Part shown: positions 17,701-26,528 of the stretch, one piece after another
How positions within the stretch are numbered: position 1 is the stretch's first letter
Layout: the number at the start of each line of letters is the position of its first letter
DNA from: Alistipes sp.
GTDB taxonomy: Bacteria; Bacteroidota; Bacteroidia; Bacteroidales; Rikenellaceae
NCBI GenBank assembly: GCA_017623505.1
Contig: JAGAOZ010000005.1
Location: forward strand, 176,710-240,709
Direction of reading: 5' to 3'
DNA: 64,000 bases
Position numbers and translations under genes: made by a program
The notes under the pieces: model-generated
What the model saw: only the letters and a program-made list of their open reading frames with translations
The model's database searches: none
Told to the model about the DNA's origin: nothing

Positions 17701-18042
17701 AAGCAGGAGCAGCAACTTGTGGCCTTCAGCGAACGACTCATTGATAGATTTGGTGCGCTGCCTGTGGAGGCGAAGGCGTTGATTGATGTGGTGCGTCTGC
17801 GTTGGGAGGCGATACGATTGGGTATGGAGCGTGTGAAGGTAAAGAATGGATTGATGATAGTTCACTTCGTAGGCGAGAATAATTCGCCTTATTTCAAGAG
17901 TGAAATATTTATGAATCTGTTGCGCAATATAACTCAGAAGCCAGACAAGTTCGTGCTCAAACAACACAATAATCGACTGGCGATGACCGTTAGAAGAGTA
18001 AACAGCATAGCTGAAGCTGTGGCGGTGCTTAAAGCTTTATAG
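14722..18042 (+). CDS. mfd: Transcription-repair coupling factor Mfd
   Basis: 1106 residues. It removes RNA polymerase stalled at DNA damage and recruits UvrA. The order is a UvrB-like N-terminal module, the RNA polymerase-interacting domain (GDYVVHIDHGVGRFDGL, about 430), and the superfamily 2 helicase motor with Walker A GDVGFGKTEVA (about 577), the DEEQ box (about 678) and a later helicase motif set ending in QLRGRVGRS. The TRCF C-terminal domain follows. The start is GTG at 14722. It ends 3 bp before coaX, so the two are almost certainly co-transcribed. Confidence 0.95.
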   Translation: MESVDKILQVVEASKSFNQLKKVYKQEGATIHLEEMVGGALSLYAATLVRRVGGVHIFIAEDRDAAAYMLNDFYALLDEQRVYFFPTSYKKSILYGREDAQGVVQRTNTLNALRHRDSGYMVVCTYPEALAERVADESRLTERVLSVEVGQQMTIAALHERLEEMGFEQVDFVYEPGQYSLRGGIVDVFSYAESRPYRVDFFGDEVDSIRRFNISNQLSCDKISKAEIIPNLNDEQAAKVSLVRFAGEATCWAYDMNYLLKRVNDLRHRYLSEMEEPSKIDQVLTSRKALLEDMSALRMIILRDTLTERVADAKVRFSTAPQPSFNKNYEVLAQNLEDCRLQGLKTYILSESKAQMERLGNIFYQLGYKQALFEPLPITLREGFVDRELGLCLYTDHQIFDRYRRYRINGEISRDEQMTIAELNALKMGDYVVHIDHGVGRFDGLVKINENGKIHEAIKLVYKDGDVLFVNVHSLHRISRYKSGDGEPPKIYKLGNGAWQKLKTATKKAVKDISRELIALYAKRKASEGYAFSADSYLQHELEASFSWEETVDQQSAIEAVKQDMESKRPMDRLVCGDVGFGKTEVAIRAAFKAAVDGKQVAVLVPTTILALQHYRSFMERLRDFPIKVEYINRSRSAKQTREIAEELKAGRIDILIGTHKMLGKQIEFKDLGLLIIDEEQKFGVAAKEKLTSLSVNVDTLTLTATPIPRTLQFSLMGSRDLSVISTPPANRQPIVTESHIFSEDIIRDAIEEELSRGGQVYFVNNRVEDLTTLQGLITRLCPKARVAVGHGKMPAEKLEKLIMDFIYGEFDVLVATTIVENGIDIPNANTIIINNAQNYGLSDLHQLRGRVGRSSRKGYCYLITPPEELLSSDARRRLRAIEEFSDLGSGFNIAMQDLDIRGAGNLLGAEQSGFIVNMGFETYQKILRQAIAELHAEGLDVSGLTEQESEVVQPDTYVDDAVIEIDMLAELPDSYVRQPAEKLRLYRELDSIKQEQQLVAFSERLIDRFGALPVEAKALIDVVRLRWEAIRLGMERVKVKNGLMIVHFVGENNSPYFKSEIFMNLLRNITQKPDKFVLKQHNNRLAMTVRRVNSIAEAVAVLKAL

Positions 18043-18045
18043 GGT

Positions 18046-18780
18046 ATGAATCTGATAGTAGATATTGGAAATACAAGGGCTAAGGTGGCTGTTGTGATGG
18101 ATGGGAAGGTAGTTCGAAATTATAGCTTCTCGTCCGTAGCAGATATTGCTTTGGAGCCGATTCTGAGGAGTTTTCCACAGCTACAAAGAGCGATTGTTGC
18201 ATCAAGCGGGGAGAGTGCTGAAGGTGTGATTAAGGCTCTGGAAAGTGCCGGAATAGAGGTCTTTGAGCTCTCGTGTAAGACACCTCTGCCTATCAAAAAT
18301 GATTATGCAACACCTGCAACGCTTGGCGTGGATAGGTTGGCAGCGGCGGTCGGTGCGGTAGAGGTAATGGGTTATCAGAACTGTTTGATAGTAGATTTCG
18401 GAACAGCTATAACCATAGATTGGGTGGAGAACGGAGCTTTTAAAGGGGGAAATATCTCGCCCGGAGCAACTACCCGATTCAGAGCCCTGCACGATTATAC
18501 ATCACGTCTGCCATTGTGCTCTCCGACAGAGGAGATTTTGGAATATGGATGTAGTACGACGGAGGCGATTGAGCAGGGTGTTATGCAAGGCATAACAAAC
18601 GAAATAGAGGGTTATATTTCGACTTTTTCCGATAAAAATGATAAATTTGTAGTAATTTTTACTGGTGGAGAGGCAAAATTCTTTGTTAATCGAATTAAAA
18701 ATGCGATATTTGCAAAATGTGATTTGGTTGTTTGCGGATTGAACAGAATTTTGGAGTACAATGCAAGTGATAAAAAATAG
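18046..18780 (+). CDS. coaX: Type III pantothenate kinase
   Basis: 244 residues. It phosphorylates pantothenate, the first step of coenzyme A synthesis, in the cytoplasm. It is an ASKHA-fold kinase: the N-terminal phosphate loop DIGNTRAKVAV, TLGVDRLAAAVGA, the second phosphate motif DFGTAITIDWV, and GGNISPGATTRFRALH. This type is not inhibited by CoA and needs a monovalent cation, as known for the family. It starts 3 bp after mfd and overlaps the next gene by 20 bp, indicating translational coupling. Confidence 0.94.
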   Translation: MNLIVDIGNTRAKVAVVMDGKVVRNYSFSSVADIALEPILRSFPQLQRAIVASSGESAEGVIKALESAGIEVFELSCKTPLPIKNDYATPATLGVDRLAAAVGAVEVMGYQNCLIVDFGTAITIDWVENGAFKGGNISPGATTRFRALHDYTSRLPLCSPTEEILEYGCSTTEAIEQGVMQGITNEIEGYISTFSDKNDKFVVIFTGGEAKFFVNRIKNAIFAKCDLVVCGLNRILEYNASDKK

Positions 18781-20152
18781 ATTTTGGGGAATACTGCTGG
18801 TGATTGTGGCAGCTGTGATGTTGATGCCAACAAAGACTTCAGCACAGACCTTTTCAAGCAGTGTCAATACATATTCGCCATACTCGATGTATGGTTTGGG
18901 AGAGTTAGCGACACCCGGTGATGCAGCAACTCGCTCGATGGGTGGTGCAGGTGTAGCGATGTTCTCGATGGGACGTATCAATATGTTGAACCCTGCGGCA
19001 TACGCCAATACGGCTCGTAAGAGTTTCTTGTTCCACTTCGGAGTGGATGCGGGTCATTACAGAAATACTCAGAATAAGTACGCTGGAGCAGAGAGCTCGA
19101 CAATAAAGACAGCTTACAACACAGTAAACTTCCACGATATTGCTTTCCAGATGCCATTGGCGAAGAATGTGGGATTGGGCTTCAGCTTGACACCATACAG
19201 CAATGTCGGTTATAATATGTTTAAGGATGAATATTCATCGGATATCGCAGGAACGGTAGGTCGTATACGTTATAACTACAAGGGAGAGGGTGACGTGACA
19301 GAGGTGAAGTTGGGTGTCGGATGGCGTCCTACAACAAAGTTCTCGATAGGTGTTGCAGCACTCTATTATTGGGGAAGCATCAAGCGTCAGTATAGCTCGA
19401 TACCGATGAACATTATCACAGGTAGCGGCTCATATTCAAATACAACGGGAGTGGATGACTACTCGGTATCTCGATTCAAGATGCAGGCAGGTGTGCAGTG
19501 GCACGCTATAATGAACTCTTCGAGAATACTCTCGTTCGGTGCTACATACGATTTGGGCGGTGAGTTAGCTCCAGGTATGACACGATATGTATACGTGGAT
19601 AATTTCTTAACATCGGTGGTGCGTGACGAGAGCGAGGAGATGCAACTTAAGTTACCTCAGCAGATTACGGTGGGAACTTTTTACCAAACCAACTCTATAA
19701 GACTCGCTCTGGACTATGTATACCAGGATTGGGGCGCACAGAATGATGGCTACGCAGAGAATATTGGTGGTAAGGGCGTAACGGTGGCATATACAGACAC
19801 ACATACAATAAAGGCCGGTTTTGAAATAACACCTAAGCCAACCGATGTTCGTCACTACCTGAACAGAGTATCATACAGATTAGGTGTGAGATATGGAGAT
19901 TATTATCAGACATATCAAGGTTGTAACATTAAACAATTTGCCGTAACGGCAGGTTTGGGACTCCCGATTAGACTGTTTGGTAGCTCGTCGATAGACATCG
20001 GCTTTGAGTTCGGAATGAGAGAGCCTCAACACTCGACAATTCAGCTCAACGAGCAGATGGTGGGAATGGTTAAACAGCGTTATTACAAGTTGTCAATCGG
20101 ATTGGCTATGTTCGGTGAGGACCGTTGGTTCCAGAGATACAAGTTCGAGTAA
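18761..20152 (+). CDS. Outer-membrane beta-barrel protein of unknown role
   Basis: 463 residues with a signal peptide ending in TSAQ. The N-terminal segment YSMYGLGELATPGDAATRSMGGAGVAM and repeated amphipathic strands with alternating aromatic residues resemble the FadL/OmpP1-like and PorV-like barrels of Bacteroidota. It overlaps the end of coaX by 20 bp and is followed by a TPR protein and lptC. That conserved position near LPS transport suggests an envelope function, but I cannot assign a substrate. Confidence 0.7.
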   Translation: MQVIKNRFWGILLVIVAAVMLMPTKTSAQTFSSSVNTYSPYSMYGLGELATPGDAATRSMGGAGVAMFSMGRINMLNPAAYANTARKSFLFHFGVDAGHYRNTQNKYAGAESSTIKTAYNTVNFHDIAFQMPLAKNVGLGFSLTPYSNVGYNMFKDEYSSDIAGTVGRIRYNYKGEGDVTEVKLGVGWRPTTKFSIGVAALYYWGSIKRQYSSIPMNIITGSGSYSNTTGVDDYSVSRFKMQAGVQWHAIMNSSRILSFGATYDLGGELAPGMTRYVYVDNFLTSVVRDESEEMQLKLPQQITVGTFYQTNSIRLALDYVYQDWGAQNDGYAENIGGKGVTVAYTDTHTIKAGFEITPKPTDVRHYLNRVSYRLGVRYGDYYQTYQGCNIKQFAVTAGLGLPIRLFGSSSIDIGFEFGMREPQHSTIQLNEQMVGMVKQRYYKLSIGLAMFGEDRWFQRYKFE

Positions 20153-20195
20153 GTAGAAAGAAATAAACTAAAAAATAAAAAATAAAATTTAAGCT

Positions 20196-21542
20196 ATGAG
20201 AAGTTTGAAGATGTTTTTGGCGGCCGCGTTTGCAGTAGTTGGATTCTCTGCAATGGCTCAGGATGTAGATTTTAGTGACCCTCGTTATGCTCAGTGGGGT
20301 GAAACTGCTGAACAGCGTAAGGCTAATATGCTTAACAGCCAGTTCTTGAAGGAGGCGGTTGATAACCGTAACTATGAGGTGGCATCGGGATATTTGAATA
20401 TCCTTGTTAAGGAGTGCCCTAAGGCTTCAATTAATATCTATACCAATGGTGCTAAGCTCTACAAGAACATGATCAACCGTGCTTCAACCCCAGAGTTGAA
20501 GGAGGCTTATATTGACTCTTTGTTGTGGATTTACGACGTTCGTTTGGAGAATTACGCTACACACGCAAAGTATGGTAAGGCGTATATCCTTGACCGTAAG
20601 GCTCGTGAGTTCTATCAGTATCGTGGTTCTCAGCGTGAGCAGGTGCGCGAGTTGTTCAATCAGGCGATACTTGCAGCTGAGGAGAATGGTCAGAATGATT
20701 TGGATTTGGCTCTTATCTACTTCAGCAACGTAGTTGAGGACTTTACTAACGGTCTGCTTGATTCGGATGTAGTATTGGCTGAGTATGAGCGTTTTACTCC
20801 TGCTTTTGATGCTGCAACAGAGCAGAAAGATTTGGATGCTAAGGACCAATTTGAGTCTTTGTTCGGTAACAGTGGCGCTGCTTCATGCGAGAATTTGGAG
20901 ATTATCTTCTCTAAGAAGCTTGCTGCTAATCCAGAGGATGAGGCTTTGTTGAGCCGCGCTGTGGCAATGATGTCACGTGCTAACTGTAACAGCGATTTCT
21001 TCTTCGCAACGGCTGAGAAGTATTATGCTATTAAGCCTTCTTCAGAGACAGCGTTGTTCTTGGCTCAGGGATTCCAGAGCCGTGGTGAGTATGACAAGGC
21101 GTTGAAGTACTTGGAGGAGTCACTCTCAGTGGAGACTGACCCAGCAGAGAAGGAGAAGTTGTATGTTCGTGTTGCGCTGATTAACCTTAATATGAAGAAG
21201 TACTCAGCAGCAATGGATGCAGCTCGCGAGATTAAGAGCATCAATCCAGAGAATGGTTATGCTTACTTTATCATCGGTCAGTGTTATGCGGCTTCTGCAA
21301 ACTGCGGTGAGCTTCGTTGCCAGGCGTGCTACTGGGCTGCTTACGACACAATGAGCCAGGCTGTATCTTTGCTCAGCGCAGAGCCTGAGATTCAGCGTGC
21401 TGCGCAGCAGATGATGAACCGTTACCGTGCTAACTTCCCTACACAGGAGGAGTGCTTCTTCGCGGAGCTTTCAGCAGGTCAGCGTTACACCATATCACAC
21501 GGTATGGCAAGTGGCGTAAGTACAACTGTTCGTTTCAGATAG
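20196..21542 (+). CDS. Periplasmic tetratricopeptide-repeat protein
   Basis: 448 residues with a signal peptide ending in AMAQ. The body is alpha-helical. TPR-type repeats are clearest toward the C terminus (YYAIKPSSETALFLAQGFQS, then GEYDKALKYLEESLS and KKYSAAMDAAREIKSINPEN), and a Cys-containing segment (CYAASANCGELRCQACYWA) follows. Such repeats bind other proteins. It lies between an outer-membrane barrel and lptC on the same strand, so a scaffolding role in the envelope is likely; the partner is not evident. Confidence 0.75.
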   Translation: MRSLKMFLAAAFAVVGFSAMAQDVDFSDPRYAQWGETAEQRKANMLNSQFLKEAVDNRNYEVASGYLNILVKECPKASINIYTNGAKLYKNMINRASTPELKEAYIDSLLWIYDVRLENYATHAKYGKAYILDRKAREFYQYRGSQREQVRELFNQAILAAEENGQNDLDLALIYFSNVVEDFTNGLLDSDVVLAEYERFTPAFDAATEQKDLDAKDQFESLFGNSGAASCENLEIIFSKKLAANPEDEALLSRAVAMMSRANCNSDFFFATAEKYYAIKPSSETALFLAQGFQSRGEYDKALKYLEESLSVETDPAEKEKLYVRVALINLNMKKYSAAMDAAREIKSINPENGYAYFIIGQCYAASANCGELRCQACYWAAYDTMSQAVSLLSAEPEIQRAAQQMMNRYRANFPTQEECFFAELSAGQRYTISHGMASGVSTTVRFR

Positions 21543-21551
21543 TAACATTTG

Positions 21552-22442
21552 ATGAGATACGTTTCACTCAACAGATTCGCAATGGTAGCACTCTCTATGG
21601 TGGGGAGTGCTATCTTGCTATTCTCTTGTGGAACGGAGACGGTAGTACCTTCGGATGTCACTTCACTCGATGAATATAAGACCGAGCATAGCGAAAATCT
21701 CTCGATATTTCAGCTGGAGAATGAGACCTATTCCTATCTGTTTGAGGCCCCTTTGATGGAGGGATACAGCTTGGCGCGTGACCCATATCGTGAATTTAAC
21801 AAGGGTATTCACATCATCACATACGATGAGGACTCTGTCGGTATGGTGAAGGCTACGCTGACGGCTAACTATGCGATAAATTACCAGAATCGTAAGCTCT
21901 GGGAGGTGAAGGGCGATGTGGTGGTAGTGCAGACCGATGGTAAGAAGTTGTATACCTCACAGCTATTCTGGAATCAGGCGACACATAGGATATACTCCAA
22001 TGTGGACTCGAAACTTGTTAATGGCGAGGAGATTTTCTACGGAGAGGGATTCGAGAGCGATGAGGCGATGCACGATTGGTCATTCAGAAAGATGACGGGT
22101 GTGACCTATTTCGAGGAGAAGGAGCCTACGGGTAATCCGGATAGCCTCGCTGCGGCATCGACGGTGGAGCAGACAAAGGTTAAGGAGTCTAATAGTACGC
22201 AGGTGACTAAGGGTAGAACGACAACAGCAAAGAGTAGCGTGCGTATTACAAAGGCTCAGGATGCACGCACCAAGAGTTTATCGACAGGTGCCAGCTCTAC
22301 AACCATAAAGAAACAAGAGCCAAAGGTCTCGAAAAACAACCCAAATACGCAGAAAAGTGAGCCGGGAGGTGCTGCGTTGAAGCTTAGACCAGGAAGCGAC
22401 AAAGGAACAGCCCTGGATATTAATCAGTTATCCCGCAAGTAG
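21552..22442 (+). CDS. lptC: LPS export ABC transporter periplasmic protein LptC, lipoprotein form
   Basis: About 296 residues. LptC receives LPS from the LptBFG transporter and passes it to LptA. The N terminus is a lipoprotein signal (LLFSC, Cys26) where E. coli has a membrane helix; this is usual for Bacteroidota. Residues about 45-190 match the LptC beta-jellyroll pattern (GIHIITYDEDSVGMVKATL, LWEVKGDVVVVQTDGKKLYT, IYSNVDSKLVNGEEIFYGEG). The last 100 residues or so are a Ser/Thr/Lys-rich low-complexity tail not found in short homologues. The ATG at 21552 is used; the next gene begins 1 bp after the stop. Confidence 0.85.
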   Translation: MRYVSLNRFAMVALSMVGSAILLFSCGTETVVPSDVTSLDEYKTEHSENLSIFQLENETYSYLFEAPLMEGYSLARDPYREFNKGIHIITYDEDSVGMVKATLTANYAINYQNRKLWEVKGDVVVVQTDGKKLYTSQLFWNQATHRIYSNVDSKLVNGEEIFYGEGFESDEAMHDWSFRKMTGVTYFEEKEPTGNPDSLAAASTVEQTKVKESNSTQVTKGRTTTAKSSVRITKAQDARTKSLSTGASSTTIKKQEPKVSKNNPNTQKSEPGGAALKLRPGSDKGTALDINQLSRK

Positions 22443-22443
22443 T

Positions 22444-23712
22444 ATGGACTCGATAGTAAGTGAGATAGTGGTTGTGGGCATAATGTTGCTTTTATCGGCA
22501 TTCTTCTCAGGAATGGAGATTGCCTTTATGAGCAAGAATCGTCTACGCGAAAGTATCGACAGAAAGCAGAGTCCTATATTTAATTTTATAGCCTCGATAT
22601 TCGAGAAACATCCGGGTCAGTATATTACCACGATTTTGGTGGGTAACAATATATGTCTGGTTATATACTCTCTGGCGATGTCGTCGGTGATACACGCTGT
22701 GGGCGCGATGTGTGGCTGGGAGAGTATTCAGAATGGCTCGGTGCTGGTGGAGACGGCTGTATCGACGATTGTGATTCTGTTTTGTGGCGAGTTCTTGCCA
22801 AAGTCGATATTTAAGCATAATCCGAACTTCTACTATCAATTCTTAGCACCTATAATTTATCTCTTTTACATTATATTATACCCTATTGCGCTGCTCACAA
22901 CATATATGTCGTATGGAATATTGCGATTGATGGGTCGTAAGGTGAAGAATAATGTGATTGATTACAGCTTCAACAGAGAGGACTTGGTAAATCTGGTGGA
23001 TGGCGAGGATATTGAGCCGGATGAAGAGGATGAGGAGGAGATAAAGCTCTTCCAAAACGCATTGGATTTTGCCGACCTTAGAGTGCGCGATGCGATGATT
23101 TCGCGTGTGGATGTTGAGGCGGTGGATATGAAAACCTCGATAGAGGAGCTCACAGAGCGATTTGTGGAGTCGAAGTTCTCACGAATATTTATTTGGAGAG
23201 AGAACATTGACGATATTGTTGGCTATGTGAACTCTAAGAGCCTGTTCGACAACCCGAAATCTATCGACGAGGTGATGATGAAGGTGGAGAGTGTGGCTGA
23301 GACGTTGCCATTGCAGGTGTTGTTGCAGAACTTTATCAAGCGCAAGCAGAGTATCGCTGTGGTGATTGATGAGTTTGGCGGTACGGCAGGTATTATCTCG
23401 ATGGAGGATGTGCTGGAGCAGATTTTTGGCGAGATAGAGGATGAGCATGACGTGCAGGATGTAGTGGAGAAGAGGGTAGCCGAGGATGAATATGTGCTTT
23501 CGTGCCGACTCGATGTGGAGTACCTAAACGAGACCTACGACTTGGAGATTGAGGAGAGCGAGGAGTATGATACTTTGGCGGGTTATATACTTTATAACTT
23601 CGAAGGAATACCATCGGCAGGAGAGGTCATTAAGACTGAAAATCTTGAGATAAAGATACTTCGAACCACCCGAACACGCGTGGAATTGGCCCGAGTGAAA
23701 AAGAAAAGTTAA
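22444..23712 (+). CDS. CNNM/CBS/CorC_HlyC domain membrane protein
   Basis: 422 residues. An N-terminal DUF21/CNNM membrane domain with about four helices (IVVVGIMLLLSAFFSGMEIA at the start) is followed by a CBS-domain pair (about 205-330, RDAMISRVDVEAVDM and VVIDEFGGTAGIISMEDVLE) and a C-terminal CorC_HlyC domain. Family members transport or regulate divalent cations such as Mg; the Bacteroidota gliding protein GldE belongs to the same family, so the name alone does not settle the role. It begins 1 bp after lptC and is probably in the same transcript. Confidence 0.88.
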   Translation: MDSIVSEIVVVGIMLLLSAFFSGMEIAFMSKNRLRESIDRKQSPIFNFIASIFEKHPGQYITTILVGNNICLVIYSLAMSSVIHAVGAMCGWESIQNGSVLVETAVSTIVILFCGEFLPKSIFKHNPNFYYQFLAPIIYLFYIILYPIALLTTYMSYGILRLMGRKVKNNVIDYSFNREDLVNLVDGEDIEPDEEDEEEIKLFQNALDFADLRVRDAMISRVDVEAVDMKTSIEELTERFVESKFSRIFIWRENIDDIVGYVNSKSLFDNPKSIDEVMMKVESVAETLPLQVLLQNFIKRKQSIAVVIDEFGGTAGIISMEDVLEQIFGEIEDEHDVQDVVEKRVAEDEYVLSCRLDVEYLNETYDLEIEESEEYDTLAGYILYNFEGIPSAGEVIKTENLEIKILRTTRTRVELARVKKKS

Positions 23713-23812
23713 AAATATGGCCAATCGTATGGCTAATAAGAATAAATTTATTATCTTTGGTGGCTTAAAAGCAGATAGAACAAGATAAAATAAAATAAAA
23801 TAATAGAAAACT

Positions 23813-25936
23813 ATGCTTACATTAAACACACTTAGAACCAAATTTGGTATTGTGTTGTCAATCGTTATCGTATTGGCACTTTTGGCGTTTGTTCTTACTC
23901 TGGACTCAAACTGGATGAACTTCGGTGGCGACCAGAATCCAGAGGTAGCAGAGGTTAATGGCGAGGAGATTACCTATATGGAGTATTCTCAGGCTTACAA
24001 CTCTGTACAGACAACAAACGATTTCTTCTCTAAAATCTATGGTCAGCCACTTCCTAACACAGAGGATTACTCTGCACAGGTGGCTACCGCAGTATGGATG
24101 CAGACTTTGTTGGATAAGTATTACATTCTAGAATTTGAGCAGGCTGGTATCGCAGTGACTCCGGCTGAGGAGGAGGCTTTGCTGGATGGTATAATCAACT
24201 CTACAACTTACGCTCAGGTTTTTGGTCCTGCGTATGCAACAGATATGTTCAATATCTTGTCTGAGTGCCAGTCTGCGGCAGCAGGTGCTGAGATGAACCA
24301 GTTGGTAGAGCAGGCTTGGCCTTTGATTAAGGCGCAGGCTAAGCGTGACCGTTACTTGGAGAAGTTCTTCTCAGTAGTGCGTGCAGGTTCATACGTAAAC
24401 AGCCTTGAGGTTGAGCAGAGCTTGAATAATAACAACAACGTTGCTGATGGTCGTTATATCACTGTTCGTTTGAACACTATTCCTGACTCAGAGGTTGAGG
24501 TTAAGGAGTCTGAGGTGAAGGCTTACTACGATGCTCACAAGGAGTTGTATCGTAAGAGTGCAACACGCGACATATCGTATGTAGTATTTGACGTGTTGCC
24601 ATCGGCTGAGGATGAGGCTGCTATCGAGGCTAAGGCTGCAAAGCTCGGCGAGGAGTTGGCAGCAGCAGAGAACGAGGAGCAGATTCTTGAGGTAGTATCG
24701 AAGATTGGTGTTCCTCCTACTCAGTATGAGCTTAAGAGCGCATTGACAGAGGATGAGGCTGTGATTTGCGAGGGTGGCGTATATGGTCCGGTACGTAATG
24801 GTAATAACTGGGAGATGTCACGCGTAGTGAAGCAGATGGTTGCCCCTGAGTCAATTGATTTGAGTATGATGATTATCGCAGGTGATGATGTTGCTACTTT
24901 GAAGGAGAGCATTATCGCTGAGGCTAAGGAGGGTGCAGATTTTACAGCGTTGGCTGAGAAGAATGGTTTGCCAGAGGGTACTTATATGACTCAGACCGTA
25001 CCTTTCTCTACTTTTGATGCTTCAATGGCTGAGAAGTTGGCAGCAGCTGAGGTTGGCGAGGTTATCGTTGAGGAGCAGCAGGGTGCAGTGCAGATTGTAC
25101 GTGTAGATAAGAAGGTTGGTAAGAGCGACTATCTGTTGGTTGGTCGTATTGAGGTGCCTGTTGTAGCATCTTCTGCAACAGTTCAGAAGGCTTCTGACGA
25201 CGCTAAGGCTTTCGCTGCTAAGGCAGCAGGCTCTGTTGCTAACTTCAATAAGGCTGCATCTGAGGCAGGTGTTATGGCACGTGTACACACAATCGCTGAG
25301 GGCGATTATATGTTGCAGACAATGAACCCAATGTATGGTGGTGCAATGCCTGTAATGGAGAGCTCACACCAAATCGTTCAGTGGGCAGCAGGTGCTGAGA
25401 AGAATGCCGTTTCTGAGGTGTTCCAGGCAGGTGATGACTTCGTAGTTGCAATGCTTACAAATATTGATGAGAGCCGTTATGAGCCATTGACAGAGCAGTC
25501 AAAGCTTATCATTGCTAAGAAGTTGATGGATGAGAAGCGCGTAGAGATTCTTAAGAAGCAGTATGCTGGTTTGGGTATTGAGGCTGCAGCTGAGAAGGCT
25601 GGCGAGGATACTGAGATTCAGAAGTTTGAGAACTTGGCATTTAGCGCAACATCAGTTAATAATCAGTTCTATGGCGACCCATCAGTAGTTGGCGCACTTA
25701 CAACATCGGGTGTTGCAGATGAGGTTAAGGTGGCTATCGCTCCTATGAACTCTATGGCGGTTATCTACGTTGTTGATGCTGTGAAGCAGGTAGAGAGCCC
25801 TAAGAGTGCTGAGGACGAGCGTCTGAACTTGCAGACTAAGCGCGATGCTTTCGTTATGCAGCAGGGTGCTTCAACTGCGATGTATTCAATCTCTAACACA
25901 ATTGAGACTAAGAATAACACTGCTAAGTATTTCTAA
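23813..25936 (+). CDS. Membrane-anchored peptidyl-prolyl isomerase/foldase, PpiD/SurA_N type
   Basis: 707 residues. One N-terminal membrane helix (IVLSIVIVLALLAFVLTL) is followed by a SurA-like N-terminal chaperone region (VAEVNGEEITYMEYSQAYN) and parvulin-like segments (ADFTALAEKNG, then TFDASMAEKLAAAEVGEVI), then a long C-terminal chaperone-like part. PpiD proteins hold and fold newly exported outer-membrane proteins at the periplasmic face. Some parvulin active-site residues cannot be checked by eye, so isomerase activity is not certain. A -7 box TATCTTTG lies at 23752-23759 with a poor -33. A hairpin terminator follows at 26000. Confidence 0.85.
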   Translation: MLTLNTLRTKFGIVLSIVIVLALLAFVLTLDSNWMNFGGDQNPEVAEVNGEEITYMEYSQAYNSVQTTNDFFSKIYGQPLPNTEDYSAQVATAVWMQTLLDKYYILEFEQAGIAVTPAEEEALLDGIINSTTYAQVFGPAYATDMFNILSECQSAAAGAEMNQLVEQAWPLIKAQAKRDRYLEKFFSVVRAGSYVNSLEVEQSLNNNNNVADGRYITVRLNTIPDSEVEVKESEVKAYYDAHKELYRKSATRDISYVVFDVLPSAEDEAAIEAKAAKLGEELAAAENEEQILEVVSKIGVPPTQYELKSALTEDEAVICEGGVYGPVRNGNNWEMSRVVKQMVAPESIDLSMMIIAGDDVATLKESIIAEAKEGADFTALAEKNGLPEGTYMTQTVPFSTFDASMAEKLAAAEVGEVIVEEQQGAVQIVRVDKKVGKSDYLLVGRIEVPVVASSATVQKASDDAKAFAAKAAGSVANFNKAASEAGVMARVHTIAEGDYMLQTMNPMYGGAMPVMESSHQIVQWAAGAEKNAVSEVFQAGDDFVVAMLTNIDESRYEPLTEQSKLIIAKKLMDEKRVEILKKQYAGLGIEAAAEKAGEDTEIQKFENLAFSATSVNNQFYGDPSVVGALTTSGVADEVKVAIAPMNSMAVIYVVDAVKQVESPKSAEDERLNLQTKRDAFVMQQGASTAMYSISNTIETKNNTAKYF

Positions 25937-25999
25937 GAGATAGAAGCGTATAGCAGGGCTCTTTAGATTATTTGCCTTGTTTGTACAACTTTTAAACAG

Positions 26000-26040
26000 A
26001 GGGGCTGTCCAACTTAATATATTGGGCAGCCTCTTCTGTG
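26000..26040 (+). terminator. Intrinsic terminator after the PpiD-like gene
   Basis: A 13-bp stem, AGGGGCTGTCCAA (26000-26012) with TTGGGCAGCCTCT (26022-26034), contains two G-T wobbles and is followed by TCTGTG. It shares its core with the terminators at 11908 and 49141. Confidence 0.8.
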
Positions 26041-26070
26041 CTTGTATTGGCGGGATGGTATGAAGAGTAT

Positions 26071-26144
26071 GGATTACATTACACATTACAGATTACACGC
26101 ACGTGTAATGTGTGTAATCTTGTAATCTGTGTAATCTGTGTAAT
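26071..26144 (+). repeat. Left arm of a long inverted repeat
   Basis: 74 bp built from GATTACA/GTGTAAT-type words. Its reverse complement is found at 26961-27039 with a single 5-bp insertion as the only difference I can see. The two arms enclose about 816 bp without a gene. Confidence 0.92.
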
Positions 26145-26189
26145 GTGTGTAATCTGTGTAATGTGTGTAATGTGTGTAATGTGTAATGT
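26103..26189 (+). repeat. Tandem 9-bp GTGTAATST repeats
   Basis: About nine consecutive copies of GTGTAATGT or GTGTAATCT, one of them shortened, run through and past the left inverted-repeat arm. Only the first five or so copies belong to the part shared with the right arm, so the array has been extended on this side. Confidence 0.9.
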
Positions 26190-26212
26190 ATTGCAAAATT
26201 ATATATCACCTC

Positions 26213-26275
26213 ATTGCGAGCGGTTGCATCTGCGGGGCTTGATGATACCCACCTAAACTCTATGCAACTGCGTGG
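26213..26275. repeat. Imperfect inverted repeat
   Basis: ATTGCGAGCGGTTGCAT near the start is roughly complementary to ATGCAACTGCGTGGCAAT at the end. It is an imperfect palindrome with a loop of about 28 bp and no associated gene. Confidence 0.5.
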
Positions 26276-26328
26276 CAATCAACTGCTTATCCTTAGGCTG
26301 TGCTGATACGCAATCATCCACACTATAC

Positions 26329-26377
26329 TATAAGGTAGATTCCCATCGCCTTGTGTTCCACAAGTCGGGGAATGACG
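26329..26377 (+). repeat. REP-like hairpin element, copy A
   Basis: GGTAGATTCCCATCGCC and GTCGGGGAATGACG flank a tip stem CTTGTG/CACAAG with loop TTC. The outer arms ATTCCC/GGGAAT pair. Copy B at 26529-26576 has the same outer parts and a different but still paired tip. Confidence 0.8.
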
Positions 26378-26528
26378 TTTTATTCAATGAGTAATGAGTA
26401 ATTAGTAAAGAGTAATTGAATTTATGGTTTTCAGTTTTGGCAAGACTGCGTCTTCCCTTAGTTGCTCTGGCTCGGCATAGCTCAATCAGGCTTGGCTCTG
26501 CCCTCGCTTACTCGCAACTTTTAGCTTG

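Noticed and set aside
26038..26256. ORF of 72 codons with repeated Cys-Val-Met-Cys
   Set aside because: It is produced by translation of the GTGTAAT 9-bp satellite and has no start signal, homology or codon pattern of a gene.
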